Below are positions 1-10,847 of a stretch of DNA of 53,862 nucleotides, one piece after another. Below the pieces are notes generated by a model. It saw nothing but the letters and a program-made list of their open reading frames with translations. It searched no databases and was not told the DNA's origin. A program made the translations under genes and the position numbers. How positions within the stretch are numbered: position 1 is the stretch's first letter; each line of letters begins with the position of its first letter. The DNA is from Amphimedon queenslandica (Eukaryota; Porifera; Demospongiae; Haplosclerida; Niphatidae): NCBI RefSeq assembly GCF_000090795.2, contig NW_003546289.1:255696-309557 (forward strand), given 5' to 3'.

Positions 1-330
1 ACCCAAAAATGGGTGAACCAAATTTTTTTGCTCTACTTCACCCAGAAACGGGTGAATTGATACAGTAACTCTTGACTCTTCTCTTCTACTACCTTCTTCT
101 TAAGTGACAAAAAGCTACAGGAACAGCTGTGACCAATTATACATCTTCTCCCTCTCACGGCCCGCTTGATCTATGCCAATTAAAGAGCTACCAAAGCTCT
201 CTTCCGAAAGATTACCATATCTATCAAGTAAAAGAAGCCTTTTGCCTTTTAGGTCCTGCTCTTGAGCTCTGCCAGAAAGAAGCAAGCATTTACTTGATGC
301 ATCCACTTCACCCATTTTTGGGTGAACCAG
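1..330. repeat. Short palindromes built on TTCACCC/GGGTGAA
   Basis: Three imperfect palindromes share the arm TTCACCCA and its complement TGGGTGAA, at about 1-20 (cut by the window edge), 39-58 and 305-327, with five to six bases between arms. I see no coding signal I can name in 1-600. They may be small hairpin repeats or the ends of a short inserted unit of about 270 bp. Confidence 0.45.
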
Positions 331-614
331 AACGAGCGGAGTATGGTCAATTTGCCAGAACCACCCGTAGGCACGGAGGGTGTGGTCTGGCTACGCGAGA
401 CTATACTGCCCACACTCAGTTGGGGTGGGAGTAGGCCCTCCTTTACTCTCAAGCATTGCTATGCATTCATGCTCTCCTCTGAGGCAATGTGCTTGCCTCT
501 CTCTCTCTCGCTCTCTTACCTCCTTCCCATGAATCTGCAGTCAGGTGCTGGGGGGTTTGGCACAACCCACATTAAGGCACACTACAACAAGTAGTGGGCT
601 TCTCTAGGGATGGA

Positions 615-2058
615 GATTCGATGGGAGCTCTCCAAGAGCTGCCGTCCTGGTCCAGCCAATATCACTCCATATCAGGTAAGCCCTAAAGTAGATTAATCTA
701 CAATTACTGGTAGCGTAGTATTTAAAGGGCCGGCGAATGAATGTGAAGGCGGGACCAAGGGCAGGAAGGCAATGGCCAAGGATTAATGGGGCTGCAGGAG
801 GAGTATTACGATTTCCTGGCAAAAAGAACAACTTATTACCATTTCCTTTATATCAGTATCACTTTTTGGCCACCATATGCATAATCGTGCTCTTGCCTTT
901 AATTTAGTGATGCCAAAATGGCCTTCATGCAATTTAAGTAGCAATTGTTGGCAAAATGTCTCTGGTATATCAACCCGAGAAGCCCAGAGAATTCATTTAT
1001 TGTGCTGGGATAACTCATGCTCTTTATGCCAGTAAGGCTTCAGTGAATCATCAGGACAGCTATCAGGCCATCCGGACTTCTGATATTGTAGAACTAGAGA
1101 TAGAGTAGAGTCTGATTTAGTAGCAGCAGCAATACATTTAGCAGTAACAGGTCTATTAGCTTTACTCTCCATTAAAAGAATTAATTCTGGAGGCAGGGGA
1201 GTATTACTTATCAACTCGTGTAATGGAAGGTGGCTTAATGCATCTGCATTAACATAATCAGTGGAAGACTTAAGGTGTAAGTCATATTTATATGTCGAAT
1301 ATGAGCTGATGAATGACTTAAAATAGGCCTTTGACCACCCAGTAAAGACAGTAGAGGCTTGTGGTCAGTAATTAAGGAATAATGATGACCATACAAGTAA
1401 CAATGAAACTTCCCAACCCCAAAGACAGATGTCAGACCGTCCTTTTCTACTTGACTATACTTCTTAGTATCACTAAGTTTACGAGATGCAAACACATTTG
1501 GCCTCTCAGCACCATCTAGGAAACGGTGAGCCATAACTGCTCCAACTCCATACTGTGATGCATCACATGCTAAGAGAAGAGGTAATGTGCTATCAAAGGG
1601 CACTAAACATTTGTCATCAGTCAAAAGCTCTTTAGATTTGATAAAGGCTACTTCAGCATCTGCTTACCAATTCCAACTGACATTATGATGCAACAACTCA
1701 AAGTGGGGCTAATGTGGAAGGCAAATGAGGCAAAAAACAATTATAATATCAGAGTAGGCCTAGATACAATTTATGCTTTAAGTTGCATGATATTAGTAGG
1801 CATAGGGGCTTCTTTATTAGCTTCAATCTTCTCAGATGTAGGGTGAAGACCATCTTTATTAGTATGAAAGCCAAGATACTGGACAGAAGAAGTACAGAAA
1901 GTACACTTCTCTTTCTTTAAACACAAGCCAGCATCATGAAGGCGAGAAAATACTCTCTCTAGAGTCTGAATATGCTTAGCGTGAGACATGCCACCTACCA
2001 ATATATTGTTTATATAAAAAGCTATATTCTGTTTCAGTTGAGAGGTAGCCACCACCAT
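615..2058 (-). pseudogene. Ty3/Gypsy pol fragment: RT end, RNase H, integrase zinc finger
   Basis: Read on the minus strand from 2058 down, this is the middle of a Gypsy-type polyprotein. The first block (2058-1771) holds the catalytic region of reverse transcriptase, where the usual YxDD box has become YINN in FYINNILVGG, followed by the typical LKKEKC and YLGF motifs. The second block (1624-1235) is the RNase H domain with LLLACDASQYGVGAV and the TDHKPL motif. The third (1214 to about 840) leads into the integrase zinc-binding region, with the H..H half in LHEGHFGITK, and the start of the core near 830-700. Frames change and stops interrupt between blocks, and the YxDD metals ligands are lost, so it is dead. 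No LTR is visible on either side. The upstream part of the same RT seems to lie at 6650-7620. Confidence 0.85.
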
Positions 2059-2290
2059 CCCTTATAACTTTTTTGTTACTAATGCTAGCATCTTGAAATT
2101 TGGTGCAGCTGCATAACAGGTTCTTCCAAAAATTCTTGCAAATTTTTGAGTTTCTAGGTACTCTGGAAGGTTCTAAACGAGTTCTTTAGCTGGAGATAAA
2201 AGGAGCCCCCGTGACAAATTGTGTGCATCACTCCAATGAATATCATTTGCATCTCATTGCATTTAGTAAAAAATAATTTTTTTTTAATTT
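2057..2290 (+). repeat. Family A repeat, 5' part
   Basis: This stretch matches the left part of the two complete family A elements at 31427-32067 and 38597-39218: the block starting CCTTATAACTTTTTTGTTA, then GCTAGCA, GGTTCTTCC and ACTCTGGAAGGTTC in the same order and spacing. The outer terminal repeat is not clear here; the Gypsy sequence before it contains only a short GTTTCAGTTGAG match. The matching right end lies at about 4370-4444. Confidence 0.75.
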
Positions 2291-2880
2291 CAAAGATAAA
2301 ACGAAGCATATTAAACTCTGCAGACCTACTAATATTTAATGAAACACCTACGGTGCTTGGACTTGCCGCAGTTGCTCTTGCATTTATGCACCATTAAGAA
2401 CAATAATCATGGATTCATCTTTATTATGTAGCATGATAAAGACAATGAACATGATTCATTGTTTTTAATAGTGCATGCATGGTTGCACTAACTCAAGTCA
2501 AAGTTGCTTTAAAATCTAACACATATTGTGATGGTATAGATACTTTTAACAGTCTTGATAGATTTCATTTGCCTAAGAGATCATGCATAAGACTGGAAAC
2601 AAAAAATTATGCATTAGGAAATGCAAGCGCAGCAATGCAAACATCTATAATTGCCAATTATTAATAGAGGTGTGGTTTTTTTGCCAAAGTGGCCTTAGCA
2701 TGCATGTGACTGAAGAAGCTTAAGATTTTTTCTTTTTACTAGTCTCTTATGACAAATAATATGGCACAATAATGCTGCCTAGATATATTTAAAAAATTGA
2801 GAGAGTCTAGTACTGCTAGTCTGCCATATTTCTGCCTGAACCCTTCACTAAGGAGTCCGAAATGGCCTCCATAAGTGTAC
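2290..2880. other. Intergenic stretch, no gene recognised
   Basis: The stretch is AT-rich. A short motif at 2343 (ACACCTACGGTGC and a following run of CTTGC-rich sequence) recurs at 43736, so part of it is a dispersed repeat. The 61-codon open frame at 2479-2664 resembles no family I know and has no neighbouring exon signals. Confidence 0.4.
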
Positions 2881-2894
2881 CGGATTAAAATGCC

Positions 2895-3275
2895 CTAAGA
2901 TTTTGACTGGATTTTTTGATTTTTTGGATTTATGGAATTTTTGCTTGGATTTTTGATCATACATGTATAACATTAATAACCATGTTATTAAAGTTAGTTA
3001 ACCATTAATTGTCTTAATTAACTATTAATAATGGTTAAATAACTATTAATAATTGCAAAGAGCAGTCAATTAACTATTTTTAATGGTTGAGAAATTACAG
3101 ACAGTACATGTTTGACTGGATTTCCTTAAATTTTTTGGATTACTGATTGGATATTTTGGATTACTGCTTGGATATTTTGGATTACTGCTTGGATTGTTGG
3201 ATTATTGTTAGAATTTTCTGGATTACTGGTGGATTTTTGTGGATTATTGGATCTTTATTGGATTACTGGATTTTT
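2895..3275. repeat. GGATTACTG-type minisatellite and low-complexity tract
   Basis: Repeats of GGATTACTG and GGATATTTT follow each other, with the clearest units (about 21-22 bp) at 3139-3205. The 64-codon frame here translates to a repetitive LDYC-type peptide, which is a product of the repeat and not a gene. The flanks at 2965-3070 are rich in TTAAT/ATTAA inverted repeats. Confidence 0.7.
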
Positions 3276-3885
3276 TCCAGAAAGGTAACTAGATTTTTAG
3301 TCGTTGCGGACCTCTTGCCCTTCAGGAAGTCAGACGGCTAGGATGAAGTTTGGAGCATAAGTCTTTATGAAGTAAGAGTTAAGAAATTCTACACATAGTA
3401 ATGAAATAGAAGGTATTAATCTACTTTAAAATGGTTTTGTCTATCTCAAGAGTATCAGCGCAATTACTGTGTCTAAAAATTTTTCTTCCTTACTTTGCAA
3501 GCTTCTTTGTAGCACTGCTCATTAAACATTTTAAACTGAAAATCAAAGGCTTGGACTAGTTGTGGAGAAAGATCTATGAGTCTAAAGCACTTAGTTTTTA
3601 AATTAATAATATAATTATTTCAAAAATCTAATTAAAGTTCATGATCACAGACAGACAACCAAAGAACTTCATACTTGCCTACCCGGTGAGTTTAGCTAGG
3701 AGCCTTTTTTTGAGAGAAAATTTGCGATATCACTCTACAGTCTTCTTGATCCTCATTGTTCCTACTTGTCCAGTACACTCGATGATTTAGCTGTATTCTG
3801 AGTTCTATACCAGCTAAAAACAGGCACCAAAAACAAGAAAAGGATAAACGGAGGGAGCAGCAACCACAGTAGAGGTACTATAGAT

Positions 3886-4301
3886 CAGACCTGGGGTCAA
3901 TTACAAAAGCTCAATTACAATTACACATTCAATTACACTTCTTTTGTAAAAATAGACTCAATTACAATTACAATTACACCATGATAGTATAATTTCAATT
4001 ACATTTTCAATTACAATTACAATTTGATGTACATGTATTGTAGCAACATACTTTGCAGTGCTTATACTGTGTGTTTAAAAGAAGTTGTTTTGGTACTTTA
4101 CGGTATCAAAAGCACCCAAAGATACACCGAAGTACATAAAGAACATTTCTTTGTGCATCTGTACATTCTGTAGTTAGGTAACTCAAATATATTTCAAACT
4201 TCAATTACATAAGCTGAAGCTCAATTACAATTACAATTACGTAATTGTAATTGTAATTAACCCTTCAATTACAATTACAATTGTAATTGACTCCAGGTCT
4301 G
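3886..4301. mobile_element. hAT-type MITE with 8-bp target duplication
   Basis: The ends are inverted repeats, CAGACCTGGGGTCAATTAC on the left and its near-complement (GTAATTGACTCCAGGTCTG) on the right. The 8-bp sequence CTATAGAT sits directly outside both ends (3878-3885 and 4302-4309), which is the signature of hAT insertion. The 416-bp interior has no open frame. It is full of AATTAC units near both ends. The complete hAT element at 47209-49623 has similar AATTAC-rich ends but a different outermost terminal repeat, so it may be a relative but is probably not the direct parent. Confidence 0.9.
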
Positions 4302-4311
4302 CTATAGATAG

Positions 4312-4444
4312 TAAAGTAAGTTAAAGGAGAAGAAATGCTCGAAGAATGACAGAGCTTGCACATTGCAGTCAGGGGCTACACGTGACGTTTTAATGATGAC
4401 AACATTGATTTACTTCCGTTTCTCTTCAATTGAAACCGACTATA
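4312..4444 (+). repeat. Family A repeat, 3' end
   Basis: The right end of family A is recognisable: GGGGCTACACGTGACGTTTT, then TTCAATTGAAACCGACTATA, matching the right terminal repeats at 32067 and 39218. The hAT MITE at 3886-4301 lies just upstream, so this copy was probably interrupted by that insertion. Confidence 0.75.
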
Positions 4445-4482
4445 CATTTGGGATATTTGCAATAGACTCTCCATTATTCATT

Positions 4483-5180
4483 GGACTCGCCACGCTTGCG
4501 TAGGTGGGCACTATGCAATTGGGTTGTCATTCTGTCTGTCCGTCATTCTGTCATGAAAATTCCTGTTAATTCCTGGTCAATATCTTTTTTACTGAGCTTT
4601 CCTGAGTTAAAATTCTTAGCAATCTGTGGTAGCAAAAGCTGAATATTTTCAAGAATAGACCACTTTTCCTTGCCAAATCTTTGTGTTTCACTCTATTTGG
4701 TCAAGATTAGCATTGATAGGTAGAGAAAAGTACATAGATAAAAAAATATGTGGAAATTTTCTAATCTCTTTTTTGTTTGCGAGTTACAGTTGCTCAAAGT
4801 TTGTGATTTAGCCTCTTCGAAAAATTTTCAGGCAGCACTGGGGAAAGCAGGAGCAACCAAACTATCTAAGTCTCTTTTAAATATCTAGGCAAATTTTTTG
4901 TGCTTACTCTTTATTTGAATAGAGCTTCAGATGCTAAAATAAATTTCAGCTTTTCTTTCTCCTACCCACGTGCCATATTTATCTGCACTGCACTGCTAAG
5001 TGCTGACCACACGTAATATTTATTTTATGGATCAGTGCAGTAATTGCATTGTTGCACTTTGCACTTTGTCAAAATCTATTATCCTTTATTCAAATATCAA
5101 GTTGCTTATATATATAATATGATGATGGGGGCAGTACATGTAACACATTATCCCTTAGGTGAATCTCAGAAGGCGAGTCC
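4483..5180. repeat. Family B repeat, copy 1
   Basis: The copy starts GGACTCGCCACG and ends GGCGAGTCC, a 9-bp terminal inverted repeat. Internal blocks (AGCAGGAGCAACCAAACT, CTCAAAGTTTGTGATTTAGCC) are shared in reverse with copies at 35500-36011 and 42620-43298. There is no open frame long enough for a protein, so it is a non-autonomous element. Confidence 0.75.
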
Positions 5181-5414
5181 ATGCACCATGGTGCTTCATT
5201 GAACGAGTGCACTATAGCAAATGCCCTTGGCACAATCAGTGTAGCATAACACAAATGATACATTAATGTTGTTCTTCGAAAGTTATTAAGAGAATGCTAC
5301 TTGCTGTTACTGTTTGCTTGCTTAGTCTTGCTAGTTGCTGGCATTGCTGCAGCAATTGAAGGTGGGGCTGGACTAAAAGGTGTGGCTCAAATTAAGCCTC
5401 CCCTACTACATGTA

Positions 5415-5970
5415 ATCATAGATATTAGAGACTACGTAACCCTGATTGGAAACTAGGATTCCCTGGTGGACAACGTTCGTAATTGAATTGGGCGTTAAGT
5501 AGAATAAATTTGACCATGTGGCTTGCTTTTCATGCGGAATTAATGAATTTTTGGTTTTAAGGCAGTGCTGTAGTCGAATGCAATGCATGAATTAAAATGC
5601 TAACCCCCCAATTTCATGCACACAATATCAACCTATCATTTCAATGATCTTGTTAGTCTATTTTTACCTGTGTAATGGAGCAACAGTTACAGTAACAGAA
5701 ATTTGAACAATATCACAGTATATTTGCAAAATAACAATGGTATCATTATTTTTTTCATTATAGTCATGTATTGAAATATTATTAAAATATTAAAAAATCA
5801 ACATTGGTTTAAATACAGTCTTCCTTTGAATGTCGTCGATGAGTAGCCATTTTTCGATCACACCCACCAAAATCTAATCACGGACCCTGTGTCAGCCGGT
5901 TTGTACAGGTTTGAAAGGATCACGTGAGCTAGTTTCCAATCCTGGTTACGTAGTCTATAATATCTATGAT
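5415..5970. mobile_element. Non-autonomous element with ~42-bp terminal inverted repeats
   Basis: The left end reads ATCATAGATATTAGAGACT and goes on as ACGTAACC..GATTGGAAACTAG. The right end is its inverted copy with two or three differences, ending TATCTATGAT at 5970. The interior of about 470 bp has no recognisable coding sequence. I could not settle a target-site duplication, so the superfamily is open. Confidence 0.8.
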
Positions 5971-6649
5971 ATAATGCTATGCCAGTTACTGATAAATGCT
6001 TTAGTTTTGTTCACTTACCCTCAGGTTATGACAAAACAATTAGGCTGTATTTGTTGTATACAAACTTGTTTGTAAGCATCTACAGTTTAAAAGACTATAG
6101 CTGCTCTTTCTAAATAGTAGCACTTCGTTTAAACTCACTAAACTGACGCGGTAAGTGATTTTTGAACTGTCATATTTCAGGAATTAAGAAGTGAAGACAA
6201 ATTTTCTACATATAAAATCAACAAAAACTTTCAATCTGTCGTTTGATGTGTTCTAATGCATTATTACCTTTGTCATGAGAGAGCTGCTTATAAATCAGAC
6301 AACATTTATTAACATTGCTGACTCATGCTGCCTCTGAGAAGACGGATAAAGAAGTAAACTGACGAAAAACAACTTTTACCAAGCGTTTTAGTTGACAATG
6401 GGACTCATCGGGACCCGAGCTAAGAACAGCAAGGATTTGAAAACAGAGAAAAAGACACCATCTTGCGAACACACACATACACACACTGACTGGACGATCG
6501 CAGTACCCTTGCCTATACGCATACGGAGTAGGCGAGGGTAAAAATTGCTGGCGCTGAGGAGATGCCGAAAGGCAAACAGTTACATTTGATAGGCCTTTAT
6601 GATTATTGATGACAGTGAAACGTTTACTGTCATCGGTGAGCTCGATCTA
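5971..6649. other. Unassigned intergenic sequence with a CA-rich tract
   Basis: I see no gene here. A short (CA)n-like run lies at about 6468-6487 and a palindromic GCCTA..TAGGC motif at about 6510-6535. The AT content is slightly lower than in the neighbours. Confidence 0.4.
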
Positions 6650-7620
6650 CTAATAAGCTTGAGACATGTTCAGTTTAGTATGGATAGTGCCCCCAGATAA
6701 TGCTGCTAGCAGATCATCCAATTTTGGAATAGGATATGACTCTAATTTGAACGCTTTGTTAACAGTTACACTGTAGTCAGTGTCACCACAAATTCTCACA
6801 TTCACTTTATCACTCTTCAACATAGGCACAGTAGGTGCTGCCCACTCAGAAAATTGATTTGGAAAATGTTCCTAGGTCTGATACAGTGGCGTATCAAGAC
6901 TTTTGATGATGGAGGGGCAAAGATGGCATGCGAAGCGCACTAAATTTTTTTGCAGTTAATTGATATTGATAATGGGCATGTCTTTAATTAAAGTACGCCT
7001 ACACCCACAATAATTATGATAAAGTCGACTTTATCAGACTAGCTCGACTGGCTCTATTCTTTTCTGAAGTTCTCTTCTGAATGTTTTCTTTTTTTATTGT
7101 GAACTCTGGCCTTGATCAAGATTGGAGAAATCTAACTACAGTAAATTAGAAGGCAATATTAATTTTGATTCAGTAGCAGTTGGTAGGGCAATTGCCCTAC
7201 CATGCCCTACCTTGGATATGCCACTGGTCTGATTATTTTTGCAATTCATCTTCAACTTTCTTCTTATAGGCGTATGGAATAGGAGAAGGCTTTGTAAAAC
7301 TTGGGAGTATCCTGAGAATCAACGTATATACGGACTTCGAATTTTTTAAGCTGACCCACTTCATTAGCAAAGAGATTCTGAAATTTATGCAATAACAGAT
7401 CTATAGATTCTATACTATGTACTTTATGCCAAACAAGCTTTGTCTCAAATAACCACTCGCGACCAAACAAAGTATGTTTTTTCAGATGCAGTATGTAATG
7501 GCAAAACAACAGCCTCCTTTTTGTAAACAACATTTACATGTACAATACCTTGTACTGTTAACAACTCTCCTGAATAGGTCCTTAAATGTGTTGATGACTC
7601 TTTTTAAACTTTGAAATAAA
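6650..7620 (-). pseudogene. Ty3/Gypsy pol fragment: protease-RT linker and RT N-terminus
   Basis: Read on the minus strand from about 7620, the sequence gives the linker after the protease (LRTYSGELLTVQG, then GREWLF), the segment FANEVGQLKKFE before RT, and from 6870 to 6650 the RT start with the classical order WAAPTVPMLKSDK, VNVRICGD, YPIPKLDDL and TKLNMSQAY. The reading frame changes twice, and one break coincides with the 343-bp MITE at 6884-7226. The RT stops just where the 615-2058 fragment begins, apart from a gap of about 50 codons, and both lie on the same strand. I infer they are halves of one element split by later insertions. Confidence 0.85.
6884..7226. mobile_element. hAT-type MITE inside the Gypsy RT
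   Basis: The ends are CAGTGGCGTATCAAG and CTTGGATATGCCACTG, an inverted pair, a common hAT terminus. Outside them lie GTCTGATA (6876-6883) and GTCTGATT (7227-7234), an 8-bp target duplication with one mismatch. Coding sequence of the Gypsy element resumes on the other side. There is no transposase inside. Confidence 0.85.
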
Positions 7621-7799
7621 AGTGTAAACAAAATGACTCCAATGACATAATAGAAACAGATGATCCTAGTCTGGCCTGCCAGACGCTAACATTTACTCCA
7701 GTCTTGTTCTGCAAGCTCACAGAAAATGCCCATGAAGTTATGCATCGCAATGCAATAACCAGGGAGTCATGTGATGAAGCATGAACACACGGGTATGGC

Positions 7800-9130
7800 T
7801 GGAGTAGACATGAACCAGAGGATTGAATTTTGTTTGACAGAAGCCGCTATGGCACTGGGCTATACAAGTCTGAAGGACAAGCAGAGAAAGTGTAACATTG
7901 GTTTATAATATAAAAAAGATGGTTTTGCTGTCCTACCCACTGGGCTTGGTAAGACAGCATGTTTTTTTTCTTGCCTACCTAATGCTTTTGATTGTTATGA
8001 AGACAGAACAGATGATAACAAGGCTATTATTATTGTTGTAAGCCCTTTGACAGCTCTAATGACCAGGTAGAAGATATCCAGCACCGTAATGTATCAGTAA
8101 GTTATATCGATGCCGAAAGTACACCCGATAACCAAAAGAATTTAGCTGATGGAATTAATTTCATCAGACTCCTTACTTCTTTAAGACGTGTGAAAGCTTT
8201 CCTGAATGACAAGCCTGTATAAAACCAGATTAGCAGCTATATTGTTATTATTGACATGCATCACCATTTCACAACACAATGAGCCTCATCTATAACCAAA
8301 CCAACAAGACGTGACTTAGACCCAACTTGTGAACTAACTCCTCCATCTATCTTCCAGTTGTTCTGGGATCATGAATACAATGGTATTGAGGATACAAGTA
8401 GGTTTTATGGCATTTACAGCAACAGCTACTAGATCAATAAGGCTAAAGGTGAAGAAAATGTTAGGAATGAGGTCTCCAATTTTGATTGTTTGTTCTCCTG
8501 ATAAACCTAATGTACGATTCTGTGCTGTACAATTGCAAGACATCAACAAGTTTGGTGTATCAAATGTATTTGCACTGATACTTAACAAGTGAAGGGAAAA
8601 GCTTACCCTTATGCCACGAGTTTTAATATTTGGGAAGATCAAGACATAATTGCTCAAAGATAAATACATTTTTAAAAACAGGATTAGGTAGAGATTTTAC
8701 TCATTTACCTGGAGCATCACCTTATATAGTTAAATCTTAAATCTTTGCTTGTGGACATGTTCTTGAATGGTACTAGTTCCATTGTCAAGAAAAAATTATT
8801 GACAATTTTACTAAGCAATCTTTAATGAGAGTCATGATATGTACAGATGCTTTCAGAATGGGAATTAACTGCCAAAGTGTTAGACTTGTTATCTATTATG
8901 GTGTACCTGCTGACTGTGAAACCTATGTGGAGCAAGTTGGAAGGAGTTGCAGGGAAGGGATTGATTCTTAAGTCATCACTGTACACTCCAAAAAGCTGCT
9001 AGAAAAACTGTGATGAACACATGAAAAGCTATTTAAACCACTACGCGAATAATTCCCTTTGATGTTAACTGCTTTAATGAGGTGTCCAAACAGTATGGAT
9101 ACCTGTGACACTGGGATAAGTTAAGGGATA
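7800..9130 (+). pseudogene. RecQ-like superfamily 2 helicase, decayed
   Basis: Translated pieces give the helicase motifs in order. LKDKQRKC resembles the Q-motif region, then VLPTGLGKTACFF is motif I (Walker A, 7935-7965), VSPLTALM is motif Ia, and IIDMHHHF at 8250 is a degraded DExH box. AFTATATRS is motif III (8410-8440), and CTDAFRMGIN with YVEQVGRSCREG are motifs V and VI (8840-8960). The C-terminal tail ends near FNEVSKQYGY at 9080-9100. Several stops and frame changes interrupt it, and the DExH acid is lost, so it is not functional. RecQ helicases unwind DNA 3' to 5' in repair and recombination. Here the gene runs toward the YR at 9282-10284 tail to tail, and a second RecQ tail has the same position relative to another YR at 21.6 kb. 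I infer it belonged to a mobile element. Confidence 0.8.
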
Positions 9131-9281
9131 TACTTATAAATTATCATTTAAGTGTGTAAGTGTGTTAGTAGACCTGCACAAGAGACATTAATGTGTAAAT
9201 ATTACCATTGAAATTGAATTTTGAGAAAATTTGATTAAACAAAACCAAAAACTAATACACAACAAACTTGAAGTCACTCAA

Positions 9282-10284
9282 TCAATTACGAAAAACAACA
9301 TTACAATTAGAAAAATTAAACATATTAGGTACTTTAGCCATTTGTCCTTCATTTTCCTTATTTTGTTCAGTCTTCTGTTGACTCTCTTCCACCCTGTTTT
9401 GTATTATTTTGCTCATTGCTTCCTCTTGATCATGGGACATGGACTTGTAAACTCTGACAGCATCTGTAGAACGATGTCCTGTCACAGACATAATCTGTTG
9501 TTCCCCAATGCCCTTTTGAAACAATCTAGTTACACAGGTCCTACGTAATGAGTGATTAGTGTTATGTCCCTCAATGCCAATATTACTGCACAATCTTTTG
9601 ACTGTCTGACTCAATAGGTTGTGTCCAACTGGCCTACAACTATACCAGCAGTTAGAAAGAGGGACATTTAATGGTTTGAAGTAAAACACATCAGGTGGAG
9701 CACCACTAGGCCTTAGCGACAGGTACTTTTGATACAATCTAACGACACATCTTTCAGGATTTTCTATGTTTCTAAGTATCTTGACAGATTTATTGGTGAC
9801 TTTGCGATCACTGAGTCTACCAGTACGATTTTTTGACCCCCATTCAGTATAAAGCAAATATAGATCTGTATTCGTTTCTTGAATTACCTCTAACATATTA
9901 GGACGAAGATCTCTGTGCTCCTTTCAACTTCGTAGAGCTAGGTTTAATCCCAGAGCGAAGACTGTAAAGCGTTCCACCAGGATATGGTCCTCCTTGGTTC
10001 CTTGCTTCAAACACAAAATGGGACAGCCAACAACAAAATTCCTCATTATTTATGCCATCTAGCAGAGGTGGACAGTCTTTTGGGTCAATAATCTTTCTGC
10101 TATCTGCCCAATCTTTCCATGTCTTAACAGCCCAATCTGTTGTCTTCCTTGTAGATTTCGGGATGGCTTCGTTTATCTTGCTTAAAATGTCTTGTTCAGT
10201 GACAGGTTCAGCAAATCTGCCACTTGTTTTTAAGGGAAGCTCCTTTTTGCCATCGCAGCTAGCAACATTGAAAGACTGTTCCAT
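9282..10284 (-). pseudogene. Crypton-like tyrosine recombinase, copy 1
   Basis: Two minus-strand reading frames (10284-9898 and 9896-9282) form one protein. The first holds the DNA-binding N-terminal domain (TTDWAVKTWKDWAD, then CCWLSHFVFEARN and YPGGTLYS). The second holds the catalytic domain, ending with HSLRRTCVTRLF, the GHRS box and the nucleophile tyrosine in VRVYK; these are the HxxR, H and Y of tyrosine recombinases. This domain is the one known as DUF3504 in Crypton-derived animal genes. Compared with copy 2, about 90-100 codons are missing between YPGGTLYS and the ALRS..EHRDLRP motif, and the frame shifts there. The catalytic half looks well preserved. A 98-bp palindrome lies 249 bp upstream of the start codon, and a RecQ-like gene converges on the 3' end. 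Confidence 0.85.
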
Positions 10285-10532
10285 TTATTCTTATTCCTCT
10301 AATGCCAGCAGTAGGTCACGGTCATCGCTACCTTGCTCACCAAGTTCAGTGGGCCTACTTGTGCAAGGGTCTGACGGTTCCAGCGGCTTTTCTTTGTGCT
10401 CCGGTGATGCTTCATATTGCTGTAGAGCTAGTAAAAGAAGGTTGTCACTGCAATCCGACATATCCTTCTGCTACTGTATACCATCCACGTGGTTTAATTA
10501 ATTGCATGCTCCGCCTCCACATGGCTTAAATT

Positions 10533-10630
10533 GGTTAAATGATATTTGGAGGTGCCCACACTATTTGGAACTCCTCGGGCTTTGCCCTCGGGTTCCAAAT
10601 AGTGTGGACACCTCCAAACATCGTTTAACC
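10533..10630. repeat. 98-bp palindrome upstream of YR copy 1
   Basis: The arms (GGTTAAATGATATTTGGAGG and its inverted partner ending ATCGTTTAACC) pair with few mismatches over about 40 bp each. The GC-rich centre is CTCGGGCTTTGCCCTCGGG. The inner 30 bp match the palindrome at 24340-24437, including ATTTGG..AAC and GAGGGC. The apex GGGCTTTGCCC differs by one transition from a perfect GGGCTTCGCCC. It lies between the YR start and a stretch leading to the DUF6589-like gene. Confidence 0.85.
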
Positions 10631-10847
10631 TATATGTAGAAAACTGAGTATATTGTAGAAAAGATCACATATTTAGAGATTTTGAGAACATAAGACATTC
10701 GACATACAATCAAGGTTGTAAATGCTGTGATTTTTGTCTTAAAACATGTATATGTGCACAATGCAGAGACAACCTTACACTAAGTTTTAATTTCATTCCA
10801 ACATTATTTAGCATCAACTAAATCTGTTTTTTAAAATGACAAAAAGT

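Noticed and set aside
129..594. Two overlapping plus-strand frames of 101 and 90 codons
   Set aside because: They overlap each other and minus-strand frames, contain hairpin repeats and show no known motif.
3147..3341. A 64-codon frame with LDYCLDILDYC repeats
   Set aside because: It is a translation of the GGATTACTG minisatellite.
10052..10501. A 149-codon plus-strand frame
   Set aside because: It lies antisense to the recombinase N-terminal domain, whose conserved motifs read on the other strand.
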